DNA of 64,000 nt from Dyella kyungheensis (GCF_016905005.1 NZ_JADIKC010000005.1:1-64000), one strand, 5' to 3'. Positions 26,681 through 35,473 are shown, numbered from the stretch's first letter. Translations and numbers: made by a program. Notes: a model not told the origin generated them from the letters alone.

Positions 26681-28264
26681 ATGGGACTGTGGAATCTCTA
26701 TTTCATCGCCAAGCTCTACCTGTTTTCGGTGGGCAGCATCCAGCCGGCATGGTGGCTCAACCTGCTGTTCGCGCTGGCGCTGCTGGTGCCCTTGCAGCAG
26801 CGGTGGCAGCGCGTCACGCGGCAGGTGCTCGCCGTGCTGGTCGGCGCGGCGCTGCTTTATCACGAGTCCAGGCTGCCGCCGTTCGGCTACCTGCTCAAGC
26901 AGATCCCGGCGCTGGCCTCGTTCTCGCCGACCTACATGATGGAGTTGGCGCGCCGCGCGTTCACGCCGGCGATGGTCTATGTGCCCCTGCTGGTCGTACT
27001 GGTCTACGCCGTGGTCAATCGCTGGGTGCGCGTGACCACGTTCGTGCTGCTGGCGCTGATCGTCTTCCCGCTATGGCAAGGGATGGGCACGCTGATCGCC
27101 AAATCCAGCTCAGCGTCCACGTATGCCGTGAATCCGAGGGCCGATGCCGGTATCGCGAATGCGGGGGCGGATGGCTCGGGTGGCAGCTACGACGAACAGC
27201 TTGCCGCGTTCCATCACGCGGAGAAGAGCCGGCGCGTGGCGTTCTTTCCGATGAGCAATGATCCCGCCGCGCAGTTCGACATCATCGTCATCCACATCTG
27301 CTCGCTGTCGTGGGACGACCTCGACGTCTCCAACATGCGGGACAACCCGCTGCTGGGCAAATTCGACTACGTCTTCAAGAATTTCAGCAGTGCGGCCAGC
27401 TACAGCGGTCCGGCGGCGATTCGCCTGCTGCGTGCATCCTGCGGCCAGGATGCCCATGCCGAGCTGTATAGCGCTGCGCCGCAGGACTGCCATGTATTCG
27501 CCGACCTGGCGGCCGCCGGCTACGACGTCGAGTTCATGCTGAACCACAACGGGCGCTTCGACGATTTCCGCGGCATCGTGGAACGCGAGATCGGTCGCCC
27601 GGGCATCCAGCCACAATCGATCGAAGGCCTGCCGCCGTTCATGCGCGAATTCGACGGTTCGCCGCTGGTCGACGACTACGATGCGTTGGCCAAGTGGTAC
27701 CAGGACCGCACGGCCAAGGGCGGCGGACCGGTTGCGCTGTACTACAACACGGTGAGCATGCACGATGGCAACCGCCTGCCCAACAGCAACCTCACCAGCC
27801 TGCAGTCCTACCCGATCCGACTGACCCGGCTGCTGGGCGATATCGACCGTTTCACCGAGGTGATCGCGCGTTCCGGACGCAAGGCCGTGGTGATCTTCGT
27901 GCCCGAGCACGGTGCGGCACTTCGCGGCGACGCGGGGCAGATTTCCGGCCTGCGCGAAATTCCCACACCGCGGATCATCCACGTTCCCGTCGGAGTGAAA
28001 TTGATCGGTTTGGCGGCAGGCAAGTCGGCTCCGGGCCATGCCATTTCGATCGACACGCCCACCAGCTACCTGGCGCTCGCGCAGCTGATGTCGAACCTGG
28101 TAGCCAACAGCCCGTTCAAGGCCGACGCGCCAGCACTCGATCAGTACGCCCACGACCTGCCGCAGACGCGCATGGTGGGCGAGAACGAAAACACCATCAC
28201 CATGGGCACCGCCAATGGTTACGTGATCCACACGCCCGACGGCGTCTGGATGGAGGGCAAATGA
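26681..28264 (+). CDS. bcsG: Cellulose phosphoethanolamine transferase BcsG
   Basis: 527 aa. Four N-terminal TM helices are followed by a periplasmic alkaline-phosphatase-fold catalytic domain. Residues matching the E. coli BcsG site are all present: Cys207 (HICSLSWDD), nucleophile Ser242 (SYSGPAAIRLLR), His361 (SMHDGN), Glu409 and His410 (VPEHGAALRGD). The 35-residue spacing between Cys207 and Ser242 equals that in E. coli (243/278). It transfers phosphoethanolamine from lipids to nascent cellulose. The signature is complete, so the organism likely makes pEtN-modified cellulose. Confidence 0.94.
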   Translation: MGLWNLYFIAKLYLFSVGSIQPAWWLNLLFALALLVPLQQRWQRVTRQVLAVLVGAALLYHESRLPPFGYLLKQIPALASFSPTYMMELARRAFTPAMVYVPLLVVLVYAVVNRWVRVTTFVLLALIVFPLWQGMGTLIAKSSSASTYAVNPRADAGIANAGADGSGGSYDEQLAAFHHAEKSRRVAFFPMSNDPAAQFDIIVIHICSLSWDDLDVSNMRDNPLLGKFDYVFKNFSSAASYSGPAAIRLLRASCGQDAHAELYSAAPQDCHVFADLAAAGYDVEFMLNHNGRFDDFRGIVEREIGRPGIQPQSIEGLPPFMREFDGSPLVDDYDALAKWYQDRTAKGGGPVALYYNTVSMHDGNRLPNSNLTSLQSYPIRLTRLLGDIDRFTEVIARSGRKAVVIFVPEHGAALRGDAGQISGLREIPTPRIIHVPVGVKLIGLAAGKSAPGHAISIDTPTSYLALAQLMSNLVANSPFKADAPALDQYAHDLPQTRMVGENENTITMGTANGYVIHTPDGVWMEGK

Positions 28265-28458
28265 TGGCCGCGCCACAGCACCCGCACGCCAGGATGTCGC
28301 CCAGCGATATCGAAACCTATGCGAGCTACGTCAAGGGCGTCGATCTCGCGCGTTATTACGACAGCCAGGCCCAGGAGGTCTGGCTCGCCGCCAGGAAGCG
28401 CTGGCCGCTGCTGGCGGACGTGCTCTATCCCGACGAGCCGCCCGCCGCGGATCGTTGA
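28261..28458 (+). CDS. bcsR: BcsR-like small protein at the operon end
   Basis: 65 aa, starting at the ATG that overlaps the bcsG stop (ATGATG at 28261). The N-terminal part contains SDIETYASYVKGVDLARYYD. The C-terminal part has AARKRWPLLADVLYP, close to the AALKRWPLLAE segment of E. coli BcsR, which I recall from memory. In E. coli BcsR stabilises BcsQ and binds BcsE within the BcsRQ complex, and is encoded first (bcsRQABZC). Here it would be the last gene. The symbol rests on this short match and context. Confidence 0.65.
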   Translation: MMAAPQHPHARMSPSDIETYASYVKGVDLARYYDSQAQEVWLAARKRWPLLADVLYPDEPPAADR

Positions 28459-28462
28459 CCGT

Positions 28463-30250
28463 TCAAGCGTTCGCGGCCATTTCGATGCGATCGCGCCCGT
28501 TCTCCTTGGCGCGATAGAGCAGGTCATCGGCTTCGCGAAGCAACTCGTCGACGCGCAGCGAGGTATCGCCCGTGCGTACCCGAAAAGCGATGCCCACGCT
28601 CGCGGTGAAACCAAACATCTGGCCGTCGGTGCAGGTGACCTGGGTTTGATGCAGCCGTTGGCGCAAGGTTTCGGCCAGCGCTCGCGCCTGCGTCGCTGCC
28701 TGCACGCGCAGGAGGATGACGAATTCCTCCCCGCCGAAGCGCGCCACGATGTCCTCCGAACGCACCGTGTCGCGGCACAGCGTGGCGAGCGTCACCAGCG
28801 CCTTGTCGCCGCTGTCGTGACCGTAGCTATCGTTGACGCGCTTGAAGAAATCGATGTCGATCATCATCAGCGCGACCACTGCCTCGCCGCTGCGTTTGTC
28901 GGCGAGCAGCACGCGCGCGCGGCTCTCGAAGGCGCGGCGATTGAGCAGGCCGGTCAGCGGATCGGTCTCGGCCATGGTCTGCAGTTCGCCGATCAGGCGG
29001 GTGCGTTCGCGTTCCAGCTGATGGCGCTTCCGCACGCTTTCCTTCAAGACGTTGAGTGCGTTGAAAAGGTCGCGCACCTCGCTGCCGTAGTGCTCGCGCG
29101 GCAGCTCAGCCGCCATGTCACCCGACGCCACCGCGAGGATGAAGCGCTGCGCCTCGGAAAACGGAAGTATCACCTTCATGCGAAAGCGCCACAGCATCAC
29201 CAGCAAAAGCACGGTCAGCGCCAGCGCAATGAGACCGCTGGCCAGCAGATAGAGCAGGTGTGAACGCAGGCTCCTGTCGATGGTGTCGCCGGCCAGCGCC
29301 AGGGCGTTGTCGCGAAAGCGGTCGATGGGTGGAACCAGCGGACCGTAGCGGTCGGACCATTGCAAGAGGGTGATGCTGGGGCCTTCCGGCAGCGCCGCTT
29401 GCTGCCTGAGCTCGTCGAGCAGGCGCACTGCCTCGCCGTAGTAGCGTTGCTCGACCTCGGCATAGTCCAGCAGAAGGGCAGGCGGAAGCACGCGCACGCT
29501 GGGCTGCAACATTTGCCGCAACTGTTCGATCTTGCCCATGGTGCCGGCAATATCCCGCGCTTCCTGCGCGGTCAGCGGACGTTGCCGCAGCAACGCGGGG
29601 GCGAACTGCTGGGCAACCACGCCCGCCTGTTCCCTCAGCACGCCCGAAAGACGGGCGACCAGCAGATAGCTCTGCACATCGGCGTTTTCGCGGATCACGC
29701 CGGTAGCGCTGGTCTGCGCGATCGACGACAGCTGGGGAATCACGCTGACGATCTGGTTGAACCCGGCGAAGAGGTCCTCCTCATTGCGGGCGGCTTGTTG
29801 CGTGGCGTCCAGGCGTTGCCGGGCCTCGGCGAGCTGGGCGCGCGCATGTTGCCAGGAGGGTACGAGCGCGCCGCAATTCCTGCAGGCCGGATCGCGCACG
29901 GCGCCTCCCAGTTCGTCCATGTTCCCGTCGGTAGTCCTTCGCGCCGAATGCATCACCTCGCGCCATCGGCGGGGCTCGGGATCCTCCAGCATCAGCACGG
30001 CGACCGTAGGACGCCGCTCGTTCGACACGGCCGCCATCGCCTGCAAGGCGGCCCTGACCACCCGAAATTCCTTCTGCGCCTCTCTGGCATCCCAGTAACC
30101 CCGCCATTGCTGCGCGAACTGCCACAGCATCAGTCCCACCATCACCACGTACACGATGGTGACAACGGTGCGGAAGCGCCGATGGATGGATTCGCCGGGT
30201 GGTGCTGCCCTTGGCATCGATGTGCATGGCCTCGGAAGCGGGTGGGTCAT
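28463..30250 (-). CDS. Membrane diguanylate cyclase with periplasmic sensor domain
   Basis: 595 aa. TM1 (TIVYVVMVGLMLWQFA) is followed by a periplasmic region of about 270 residues, TM2 (LLYLLASGLIALALTVLLLVM), a HAMP segment, and a GGDEF domain with the active GGEEF motif (506-510) and an intact inhibitory I-site R497SED. It should make c-di-GMP from two GTP with product feedback. The periplasmic part contains a PACRNCG Cys pair. Its stop lies 4 bases from that of the bcsR-like gene on the opposite strand, so it may feed BcsA and BcsE locally. ATG 30250 is chosen; the frame upstream is Arg/Pro-rich shadow. Confidence 0.9.
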   Translation of the reverse strand: MTHPLPRPCTSMPRAAPPGESIHRRFRTVVTIVYVVMVGLMLWQFAQQWRGYWDAREAQKEFRVVRAALQAMAAVSNERRPTVAVLMLEDPEPRRWREVMHSARRTTDGNMDELGGAVRDPACRNCGALVPSWQHARAQLAEARQRLDATQQAARNEEDLFAGFNQIVSVIPQLSSIAQTSATGVIRENADVQSYLLVARLSGVLREQAGVVAQQFAPALLRQRPLTAQEARDIAGTMGKIEQLRQMLQPSVRVLPPALLLDYAEVEQRYYGEAVRLLDELRQQAALPEGPSITLLQWSDRYGPLVPPIDRFRDNALALAGDTIDRSLRSHLLYLLASGLIALALTVLLLVMLWRFRMKVILPFSEAQRFILAVASGDMAAELPREHYGSEVRDLFNALNVLKESVRKRHQLERERTRLIGELQTMAETDPLTGLLNRRAFESRARVLLADKRSGEAVVALMMIDIDFFKRVNDSYGHDSGDKALVTLATLCRDTVRSEDIVARFGGEEFVILLRVQAATQARALAETLRQRLHQTQVTCTDGQMFGFTASVGIAFRVRTGDTSLRVDELLREADDLLYRAKENGRDRIEMAANA

Positions 30251-30436
30251 GACGAGCGTGGGAGTGCCGCCGATTCGTCCGCTCCCCTGCTTCGTGGCCC
30301 GTAGTCTCGGCGGCGGCTCGTGACGGCTTCGTGGGGGCGTTCTGGGGAGCCGACGAGATGGCCGCGGCCCCATCGCGCGCGGCGCGGTTCAGCGGTACAT
30401 TCGCAGGTGACTTCCACGCGCTCAAAGGTGTCGATC

Positions 30437-30700
30437 ATGGCCCACCAATTCACGCCGGCGGACGCCAAGGCGCATGCGTGCTCCTACATCCTGCTCAGCC
30501 TGCTTCAACGCATGGACATGAAGGAGCCGGGCCTGATCGACGAACTGTTGGCCGGTGCCGAAGGCGACTTCGCCGCCTGCCAGAAACAGGAGGATCTGCC
30601 GGCGCCGGTGCCAAAGATCTTTCGCGAAGCGATCGCCATCCTCACCCGTGCCAATGCCTACAAGCTGAACATGGCCGCCAGCGCCAACGACGACGGCTGA
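30437..30700 (+). CDS. Conserved-looking small protein, function unknown
   Basis: 87 aa, soluble and mostly helical (MAHQFTPADAKAHACSY, LLQRMDMKEPGLIDELLAG). It has two cysteines and ends in an acidic DDG tail. No motif is recognised. It is divergent from the diguanylate cyclase gene (187-base gap) and followed 18 bases later by another small gene, so the two may be co-transcribed. The codon pattern looks like real coding sequence. Confidence 0.6.
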   Translation: MAHQFTPADAKAHACSYILLSLLQRMDMKEPGLIDELLAGAEGDFAACQKQEDLPAPVPKIFREAIAILTRANAYKLNMAASANDDG

Positions 30701-30718
30701 TCGTTTTCCGCGCACCCC

Positions 30719-31057
30719 ATGAAGCGACGTCATAAGCGACGTATCGTTCGGACCCTGCTCACCGTGGCGGCGGTAGGAGGCCTGCTCGGGGTCGCGAGCT
30801 GGCATCGCTGGCACCGGCCCGTGGACGAGATGGCGCTGGCGGAACAGACGCGTCATCAACGGCAGATCGCCTCCTGCGAGGCGCAGATCCGGCCGACGCT
30901 GCAAGGCGAGATCGAGGGATGGCGCCTGGTCGGCGAGGAGTCGAATACCATCGGCAGCCAGCTTACCTTCGCTGCCAATTTCAATGCGCGGACGTCGCTC
31001 TATCACTGCGAGGTGGACCACTCCGCGCAGGTGGTGGCGATCGACGGTCCCGAATGA
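30719..31057 (+). CDS. Small membrane-anchored protein, function unknown
   Basis: 112 aa. A strongly basic N-terminus (MKRRHKRRIVR) precedes a single TM or signal-anchor segment (TLLTVAAVGGLLGVASW). The periplasmic part has two cysteines (SCEAQI and YHCEVDH) that could form a disulfide, and a beta-rich middle. No family recognised. It follows the 87-aa gene closely and converges with the DUF4239-like gene, with 6 bases between stops. Confidence 0.6.
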   Translation: MKRRHKRRIVRTLLTVAAVGGLLGVASWHRWHRPVDEMALAEQTRHQRQIASCEAQIRPTLQGEIEGWRLVGEESNTIGSQLTFAANFNARTSLYHCEVDHSAQVVAIDGPE

Positions 31058-31063
31058 CGCGTT

Positions 31064-31831
31064 TCACGCGCCGGGAAACGTCGCCAGAAGCGCTTTCAAA
31101 TTCTGCGGACTGACCCGGATCAGTCCACCGCGTGGGCTGTCGATATCCGCGATCAGCATGAAGGACACGGCGACCACCAACGGGAGCACCAGCAGCAGCC
31201 CCGGTTCCGACGATCGTTTGCGCCAACCCACACCCACCAGAAGATTGCAGCCCAGCGCGATGACTGCCATCAGCAACCATGCCGCCACCGGTATGCGATT
31301 CCACCACGCCGCCTGCGTATAGCCTTCCGAATTCAACACATCGTTCATGCCCGATACCGCCAATGCCGTGAGCGGATTGGGTGATTCGTGGGCTGGCGTG
31401 GCGACCGCGCTCCACAGATTCGACTGCAGCTGGTTCTTGGCGGCGGTGAGCGCGGGCAGCTTGTCGCGATCGGTGGTTTCATAGAACACGATGCGTTGCT
31501 TCAGATAGCTCACCAGCAAGGGGCGCAGCTTCGCTGCGTCAGCAGCCGGAAGCAGGTCCAGCCGCACATATTCCGTGCCGATGGCGTTCGCTTCCGCCTC
31601 TTCGTAATTCTTGCGCTGGTCGTAGCGGCTGATCGCCATGGAAAAGCTGAAGCCGATGATCAAGCCGAGCAGCGTCAGCGTGGCGCCTTGCACGACGCCG
31701 AAGGTCTCGCCCGATGTGGGCTCGGTGGCGGGACGTCGCTGCGCCCACCAGGCGCCAAGGTGCTCGGCGAGCCACAAGACGACGAACGAAATGACAAACA
31801 CCATCAGCGGGTGGTTGAGTGCGAAAGCCAT
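31064..31831 (-). CDS. DUF4239/bestrophin-like membrane protein
   Basis: 255 aa. Two N-terminal hydrophobic segments (LMVFVISFVVLWLAEHLGAWW; GATLTLLGLIIGFSFSMAIS) are followed by a cytoplasmic helical part starting RYDQRKNYEEAEANAIGTEY, then two C-terminal TM helices (WLLMAVIALGCNLLVGVG; LLLVLPLVVAVSFMLIADID). The order and the phrase EANAIGTEYVRLDLL match the DUF4239 family, whose role is not established. ATG 31831 has GGGGAT upstream; the frame beyond it is not homologous. Confidence 0.82.
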   Translation of the reverse strand: MAFALNHPLMVFVISFVVLWLAEHLGAWWAQRRPATEPTSGETFGVVQGATLTLLGLIIGFSFSMAISRYDQRKNYEEAEANAIGTEYVRLDLLPAADAAKLRPLLVSYLKQRIVFYETTDRDKLPALTAAKNQLQSNLWSAVATPAHESPNPLTALAVSGMNDVLNSEGYTQAAWWNRIPVAAWLLMAVIALGCNLLVGVGWRKRSSEPGLLLVLPLVVAVSFMLIADIDSPRGGLIRVSPQNLKALLATFPGA

Positions 31832-32245
31832 GACATCCCCTTGGGCTGACCGCGGATGCACCACGCGTCCGCGGACCGATGCGATCCTCGTGCAGCACAA
31901 GTGAAGAAAGTGGATAGCGGCATCCAGGAATAGCTGCCGCCACACGCCAACGCGACCGCATCATCGAAGGTGGAGGGGACGGCCACGCCTGAGGCGGGGT
32001 AGCTTGGGACGCAACCGCCCCTCCATAGGTGCCCAGTGGGGGCAGCGCAATTATCCTCAAGCCTTTGCATGGGCAACCGTGCCGGACGTCAGTGGCATGC
32101 ATGACGATCCACCGAATGTCACATCGTCGCGCAATACATCGTCATGGCGTGTCGATGATCGACAAATATTCCGTCATCACTGACGAAATCGGTTCCCGAT
32201 CGTTCCGTCGCCTTGAGCGGGAAAAGACATGCACCAGACCCGCGT
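31832..32245. other. Intergenic region, no gene seen
   Basis: These 414 bases lie between two minus-strand genes. Open frames are short, overlapping and lack ribosome binding sites. The part just above 31831 must contain the promoter of the DUF4239-like gene. I see no terminator with a T run after the GST gene. Confidence 0.4.
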
Positions 32246-32884
32246 TCAATCCGCCGCGGCGAAGTGGGCCATCTGATCCGCGAGCGCTTTCACAAACGCA
32301 GGGCGAGCGGTGGCGCGCGCGATGTACTCGCGACAAGCGGGATACACCTTGAGTCCGCCGAGGCGTTCGACCAGGCGCAGCACTTCCGTCATGGCGATAT
32401 CCGCGACGGAGAAGCGATCCGCCAGCCACTCCCGTTCCGCCAGGATCGGTTCCAGATGGTTGAGCCTGAGCTTCACAAAATCGTCCAGACGCTTCCACTC
32501 CGGTGTTTCATCGCTGTAGCCGGAGAACACGAAGATGGACCAGGGCACGGTCGCCATCTCCATCGAATTGAGCGCGGCGAACACCCACTCCATGGTCTGG
32601 CTACGGCCACGCGGATCCGAAGGCATCAGCGCCTCGCTGCGAAGACCCAGATGAAGCAGGATGGCACCGCTCTCGAAAATGGAGATATCGCCGTCGGTAA
32701 GCCAAGGCACCTGACCGAACGGCTGATGGGCGAGATGATCGGCATCCCGGCCTTCAAACGGCACACTGGCGACCCGATACGGCAATCCGGCTTCCTCCAG
32801 TGCCCAGCGCACGCGCAGATCGCGTACGTGGCCACGCGGCCATTCGGGAACCCACTTGAACGTGGTAACGGTCAGCTCGGCCAT
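32246..32884 (-). CDS. Glutathione S-transferase family protein
   Basis: 212 aa. Thioredoxin-fold N-terminus (TVTTFKWVPEWPRGHVRDLRV), then GQVPWLTDGDISIFESGAILLHL with the cis-proline and the E-S pair binding the gamma-glutamyl group. The helical C-terminal domain contains DRFSVADIAMTEVLR with the conserved aspartate. It lacks the usual Ser/Cys-Pro start motif, so the thiol-activating residue is unclear. The ATG at 32884 has GGAG seven bases upstream, better than the ATG at 32896. Substrate unknown. Confidence 0.85.
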   Translation of the reverse strand: MAELTVTTFKWVPEWPRGHVRDLRVRWALEEAGLPYRVASVPFEGRDADHLAHQPFGQVPWLTDGDISIFESGAILLHLGLRSEALMPSDPRGRSQTMEWVFAALNSMEMATVPWSIFVFSGYSDETPEWKRLDDFVKLRLNHLEPILAEREWLADRFSVADIAMTEVLRLVERLGGLKVYPACREYIARATARPAFVKALADQMAHFAAAD

Positions 32885-33071
32885 CGGAATCTCCATCGGG
32901 CATCAGGGCATGCCGTACGAGCTTACGACGCCACGAAATATGTTGGAGAACATATTCTGCATCGCCTGCGATAGGGTAGCCTTCCGTTCGGCATTCCATG
33001 GAATGTGGGCTGTAACGGCCAGCGTTGTTGGCGGCCGTCCTGCAATCATCATCACGGGTCGGGAGGCTACG

Positions 33072-33494
33072 ATGGCGTTACGCAATCGGTCGTTCTTGCT
33101 TGTTTTGGCCGGCTTTGCGGCAGGCGCGGCAACCGTCGCTGCGGGGTTCGTGGTTGCCGCGCCAGGAGGCTCCGCGGACGAGCCGTCCGATCACGCCTAT
33201 GTGGTGTCCATCGACGAAATTCGCAGCAATCTTGTGCCGGGCCAGGTGTTCTCCGGACAGTTCACTCGCCGGGTCACGATGTCCGACGGCTCGACCCGGG
33301 TGGTCACGCTGCGACCCGTTCGACAGAACGGCGAAGAGTGGGTGGAATTGATCGACACATCCGCTTCGGGTACGAACCGCAGTTACATGGGGCCTAACGG
33401 AACCACCACGAACGGCACCCTCATGATCAATGTAAAGGACGCCGCTGTATTGGCCGCCGCGATAAAGCGGTTGCACGAGTCGTCGACGAAGTGA
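33072..33494 (+). CDS. Signal-anchored periplasmic protein, function unknown
   Basis: 140 aa. The N-terminal hydrophobic segment (SFLLVLAGFAAGAATVAAGFVVAA) is a signal peptide or anchor. The rest is a small beta-rich domain (PGQVFSGQFTRRVTMSDGST, VVTLRPVRQNGEEWVELID) ending in a short helix. A strong GGGAGG lies 5 bases before the ATG at 33072. No family recognised. It converges with the TetR-type gene at 33521. Confidence 0.65.
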   Translation: MALRNRSFLLVLAGFAAGAATVAAGFVVAAPGGSADEPSDHAYVVSIDEIRSNLVPGQVFSGQFTRRVTMSDGSTRVVTLRPVRQNGEEWVELIDTSASGTNRSYMGPNGTTTNGTLMINVKDAAVLAAAIKRLHESSTK

Positions 33495-33520
33495 TGCAGC
33501 GAAGGGCTCTCGGGTTGCTC

Positions 33521-34144
33521 TTACGATGACGGGCCATACAGCCGAAGAAACTCTTCGGCGGCACGCTTGGCACGTCGTTCGATCTCTGTGGCCTTCGGCG
33601 CTTCGCGCAGGCGCAGCAGCAGACTTACCATCAGGTCGTCCCAGAGCAGAGCTAGGAAACGGACGTCCATATCGCGCGGTGCTTGTGGGTCGATCAGTCC
33701 GGCGGATCGCGCCTGCTCGGTGATGCCGCGGACGGCCTCGCGTACCGATCGACGCGCGGACTCGAGTGTCTCCGCCACTTCGGGGGCGCGTTGGGCTTCC
33801 GTGATCGCGAGCCGAAAGACAGCGATGACGCCAGGCTGGCTGACCTCGCGCAATACCATAGCGCCCAGCCCGGCGAGCAGCGTCTCCAGCTCGTCCCGAT
33901 GGCGAGGTGGTCGTTGGGTGGGCAACTGCATGCGGCCCGCGCGATCGGCGATGCACGCCGCCAGCATCGCCTGCTTGGTGCCGAACAGCGCATACAACTC
34001 GCGTTTGGAAACCTGCGCCCGGGTGGCGATCTTCAACGTGCTCGCGCCCGTGTAGCCCAACTCCACGAACGTATCCATGGCGGCGTGCAGGATGCGTTCG
34101 CGCACGGGCCGTGAGCCGGATGCCTGATCTGGTTGCTCTTTCAC
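33521..34144 (-). CDS. TetR-family transcriptional regulator
   Basis: 207 aa from a GTG start at 34144 (AAGAGGAA upstream). The HTH is near the N-terminus: RERILHAAMDTFVELGYTGAS, LKIATRAQVSKRELYALFGTK. The ligand domain is mainly helical, with a proline-rich loop (QLPTQRPPRHRDEL). It is divergent from a four-helix membrane protein gene. Two GGTACC-N4-GGTACC blocks sit in the spacer near its own start, making it the likely repressor of both genes. The effector is unknown. Confidence 0.88.
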   Translation of the reverse strand: MKEQPDQASGSRPVRERILHAAMDTFVELGYTGASTLKIATRAQVSKRELYALFGTKQAMLAACIADRAGRMQLPTQRPPRHRDELETLLAGLGAMVLREVSQPGVIAVFRLAITEAQRAPEVAETLESARRSVREAVRGITEQARSAGLIDPQAPRDMDVRFLALLWDDLMVSLLLRLREAPKATEIERRAKRAAEEFLRLYGPSS

Positions 34145-34161
34145 GAAGTTCCTCTTGCGCT

Positions 34162-34200
34162 GGTACCTGGCGGTACCGTAGCATGGTACCCATCGGTACC
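34162..34200. promoter_or_regulatory. Candidate TetR operators: two GGTACC-N4-GGTACC blocks
   Basis: GGTACC occurs at 34162, 34172, 34185 and 34195. Within each pair the copies are 10 bases apart, so each pair is itself an inverted repeat on one helix face. The two blocks are 23 bases centre to centre. The array lies between the divergent TetR and membrane-protein genes. Confidence 0.7.
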
Positions 34201-34292
34201 GACAAGAGAAGTCAGCCGACCCCGCGCGATACACCGCCGCCGGGGCGTCCAATGCACTGAGCCATCGCGACCCACGGCGAAGGAGAATCCAC

Positions 34293-34847
34293 GTGTCTAC
34301 CGCCCATATCTTCACGCTGCAGCTCATGCTGGGTTATCTCGCCTGGCTGCTTTGCTTCCGCGCCTACCTGTGGCCCCGGTTGCGATCCCTGCGACACGAG
34401 GACGCGCACCGCGTCATCGCGACGCTGCACAGCTTTCGCTTCTTCGGGCTGGTCTTTGCGGTGCCCGGTGTGGTCGGGGCCCATCTTCCGACGAGCTTCG
34501 CTTCGTTTGCCGCCTACGCCGACCTGGCCACCGGCGTACTGGCCATGCTCGCCTTGCTCAGCGTGAGAGTGCGGCCGCTGTTCTGGAGCTTCGTCGTCGC
34601 TTTCAACATCGTGGGCATGGCCGATCTTCTGCTCGATTACTTCCACGCCGTCCGCGCCGCTCTTCCTTCGGTGGCAGGGGAGTTGGGAGCGGCTTACGTT
34701 ATCCCGATCATCTACGTGCCGTTACTGATGATCACGCATGTCACGGCGTTCTATCTGTTGTTGCGCCCCACGAAGGGACAGGCCGGTGCGCTGGACTCGG
34801 CCGGGGCACACGCGCCCATGCAAGCCACGGATGCTTACGTGCGCTGA
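34293..34847 (+). CDS. Four-helix integral membrane protein, function unknown
   Basis: 184 aa from GTG 34293 with AAGGAGAA upstream. TM helices are at about 4-24, 45-65, 75-100 and 125-150 (IFTLQLMLGYLAWLLCF; FGLVFAVPGVVGAHL; LATGVLAMLALLSV; VIPIIYVPLLMITHVTAFYLL). No catalytic motif is seen. It is divergent from, and probably regulated by, the TetR protein at 33521-34144. Its last 13 bases overlap the convergent second TetR gene. Confidence 0.75.
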   Translation: MSTAHIFTLQLMLGYLAWLLCFRAYLWPRLRSLRHEDAHRVIATLHSFRFFGLVFAVPGVVGAHLPTSFASFAAYADLATGVLAMLALLSVRVRPLFWSFVVAFNIVGMADLLLDYFHAVRAALPSVAGELGAAYVIPIIYVPLLMITHVTAFYLLLRPTKGQAGALDSAGAHAPMQATDAYVR

Positions 34848-35452
34848 CGGTCGAGCCGATCGAGTGCCGCGGCCACGGACGATTGGATCAAGGCACCGAC
34901 TTCACGAGGCGATCGGCCTGGGACGAGCAGCCGGAACATGGCCATGCTCGTCAGCGCAAAGATGAGGTCGACGGTATCGCGCAGCTTCTCGCGCTTAGCG
35001 GCTCGCGGTGCCATGCGCTGAATCAGCAGCTGGATCAACTGGCGGCGCCGCTCATTGCGCTCGGTCAGCGATTGCTCGAATTCCTGATCGAGCACCATCG
35101 CGTCATAGATGCGTATCAGCGCAGGATCGCTGCCCCAGAAGTCGCAACAGATCTCGACCAGCTGGGCGATGCCCTCATGCGGATCCGCCAGCGTCTGCAG
35201 GCCCTTCAGGCGTCCCAGGCGACCGCGTACCGCGATGTCGTCAAAGGCTTCCTCCAGCAGGCCACGGCGCGATCCGAATTGGTTGTACAGCGTCAGGCGC
35301 GTTACACCGGCGATCTTCGCGACGGTGTCCAGCGAGAAATTCGCCGCGCTTTCCGAATCGCGCAGCAGCGTTATCGCCGCCTGGATCGCGCGTTCGCGCT
35401 TCTCGGCGGCAGCAGCGGTACGGACAAGGCTGGTATAGGTGCGAGTCGCCAT
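34835..35452 (-). CDS. TetR-family transcriptional regulator
   Basis: 205 aa. The HTH spans about residues 15-65 (KRERAIQAAITLLRDSES, FSLDTVAKIAGVTRLTLYNQFGS, RRGLLEEAFDDIA). The C-terminal ligand/dimer domain has WGSDPALIRIYDAMVLDQEF. It converges with and overlaps the membrane protein gene by 13 bases. Its own upstream region carries a TATAC-N5-GTATA inverted repeat suited to autoregulation. Target genes beyond itself cannot be named. Confidence 0.88.
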   Translation of the reverse strand: MATRTYTSLVRTAAAAEKRERAIQAAITLLRDSESAANFSLDTVAKIAGVTRLTLYNQFGSRRGLLEEAFDDIAVRGRLGRLKGLQTLADPHEGIAQLVEICCDFWGSDPALIRIYDAMVLDQEFEQSLTERNERRRQLIQLLIQRMAPRAAKREKLRDTVDLIFALTSMAMFRLLVPGRSPREVGALIQSSVAAALDRLDRQRT

Positions 35453-35473
35453 GGTCTCCCCTTGTAAATTAGA

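Noticed and set aside
32029-32352. 107-aa plus-strand frame between the DUF4239-like and GST genes
   Set aside because: No ribosome binding site; part of it is antisense to the GST gene.
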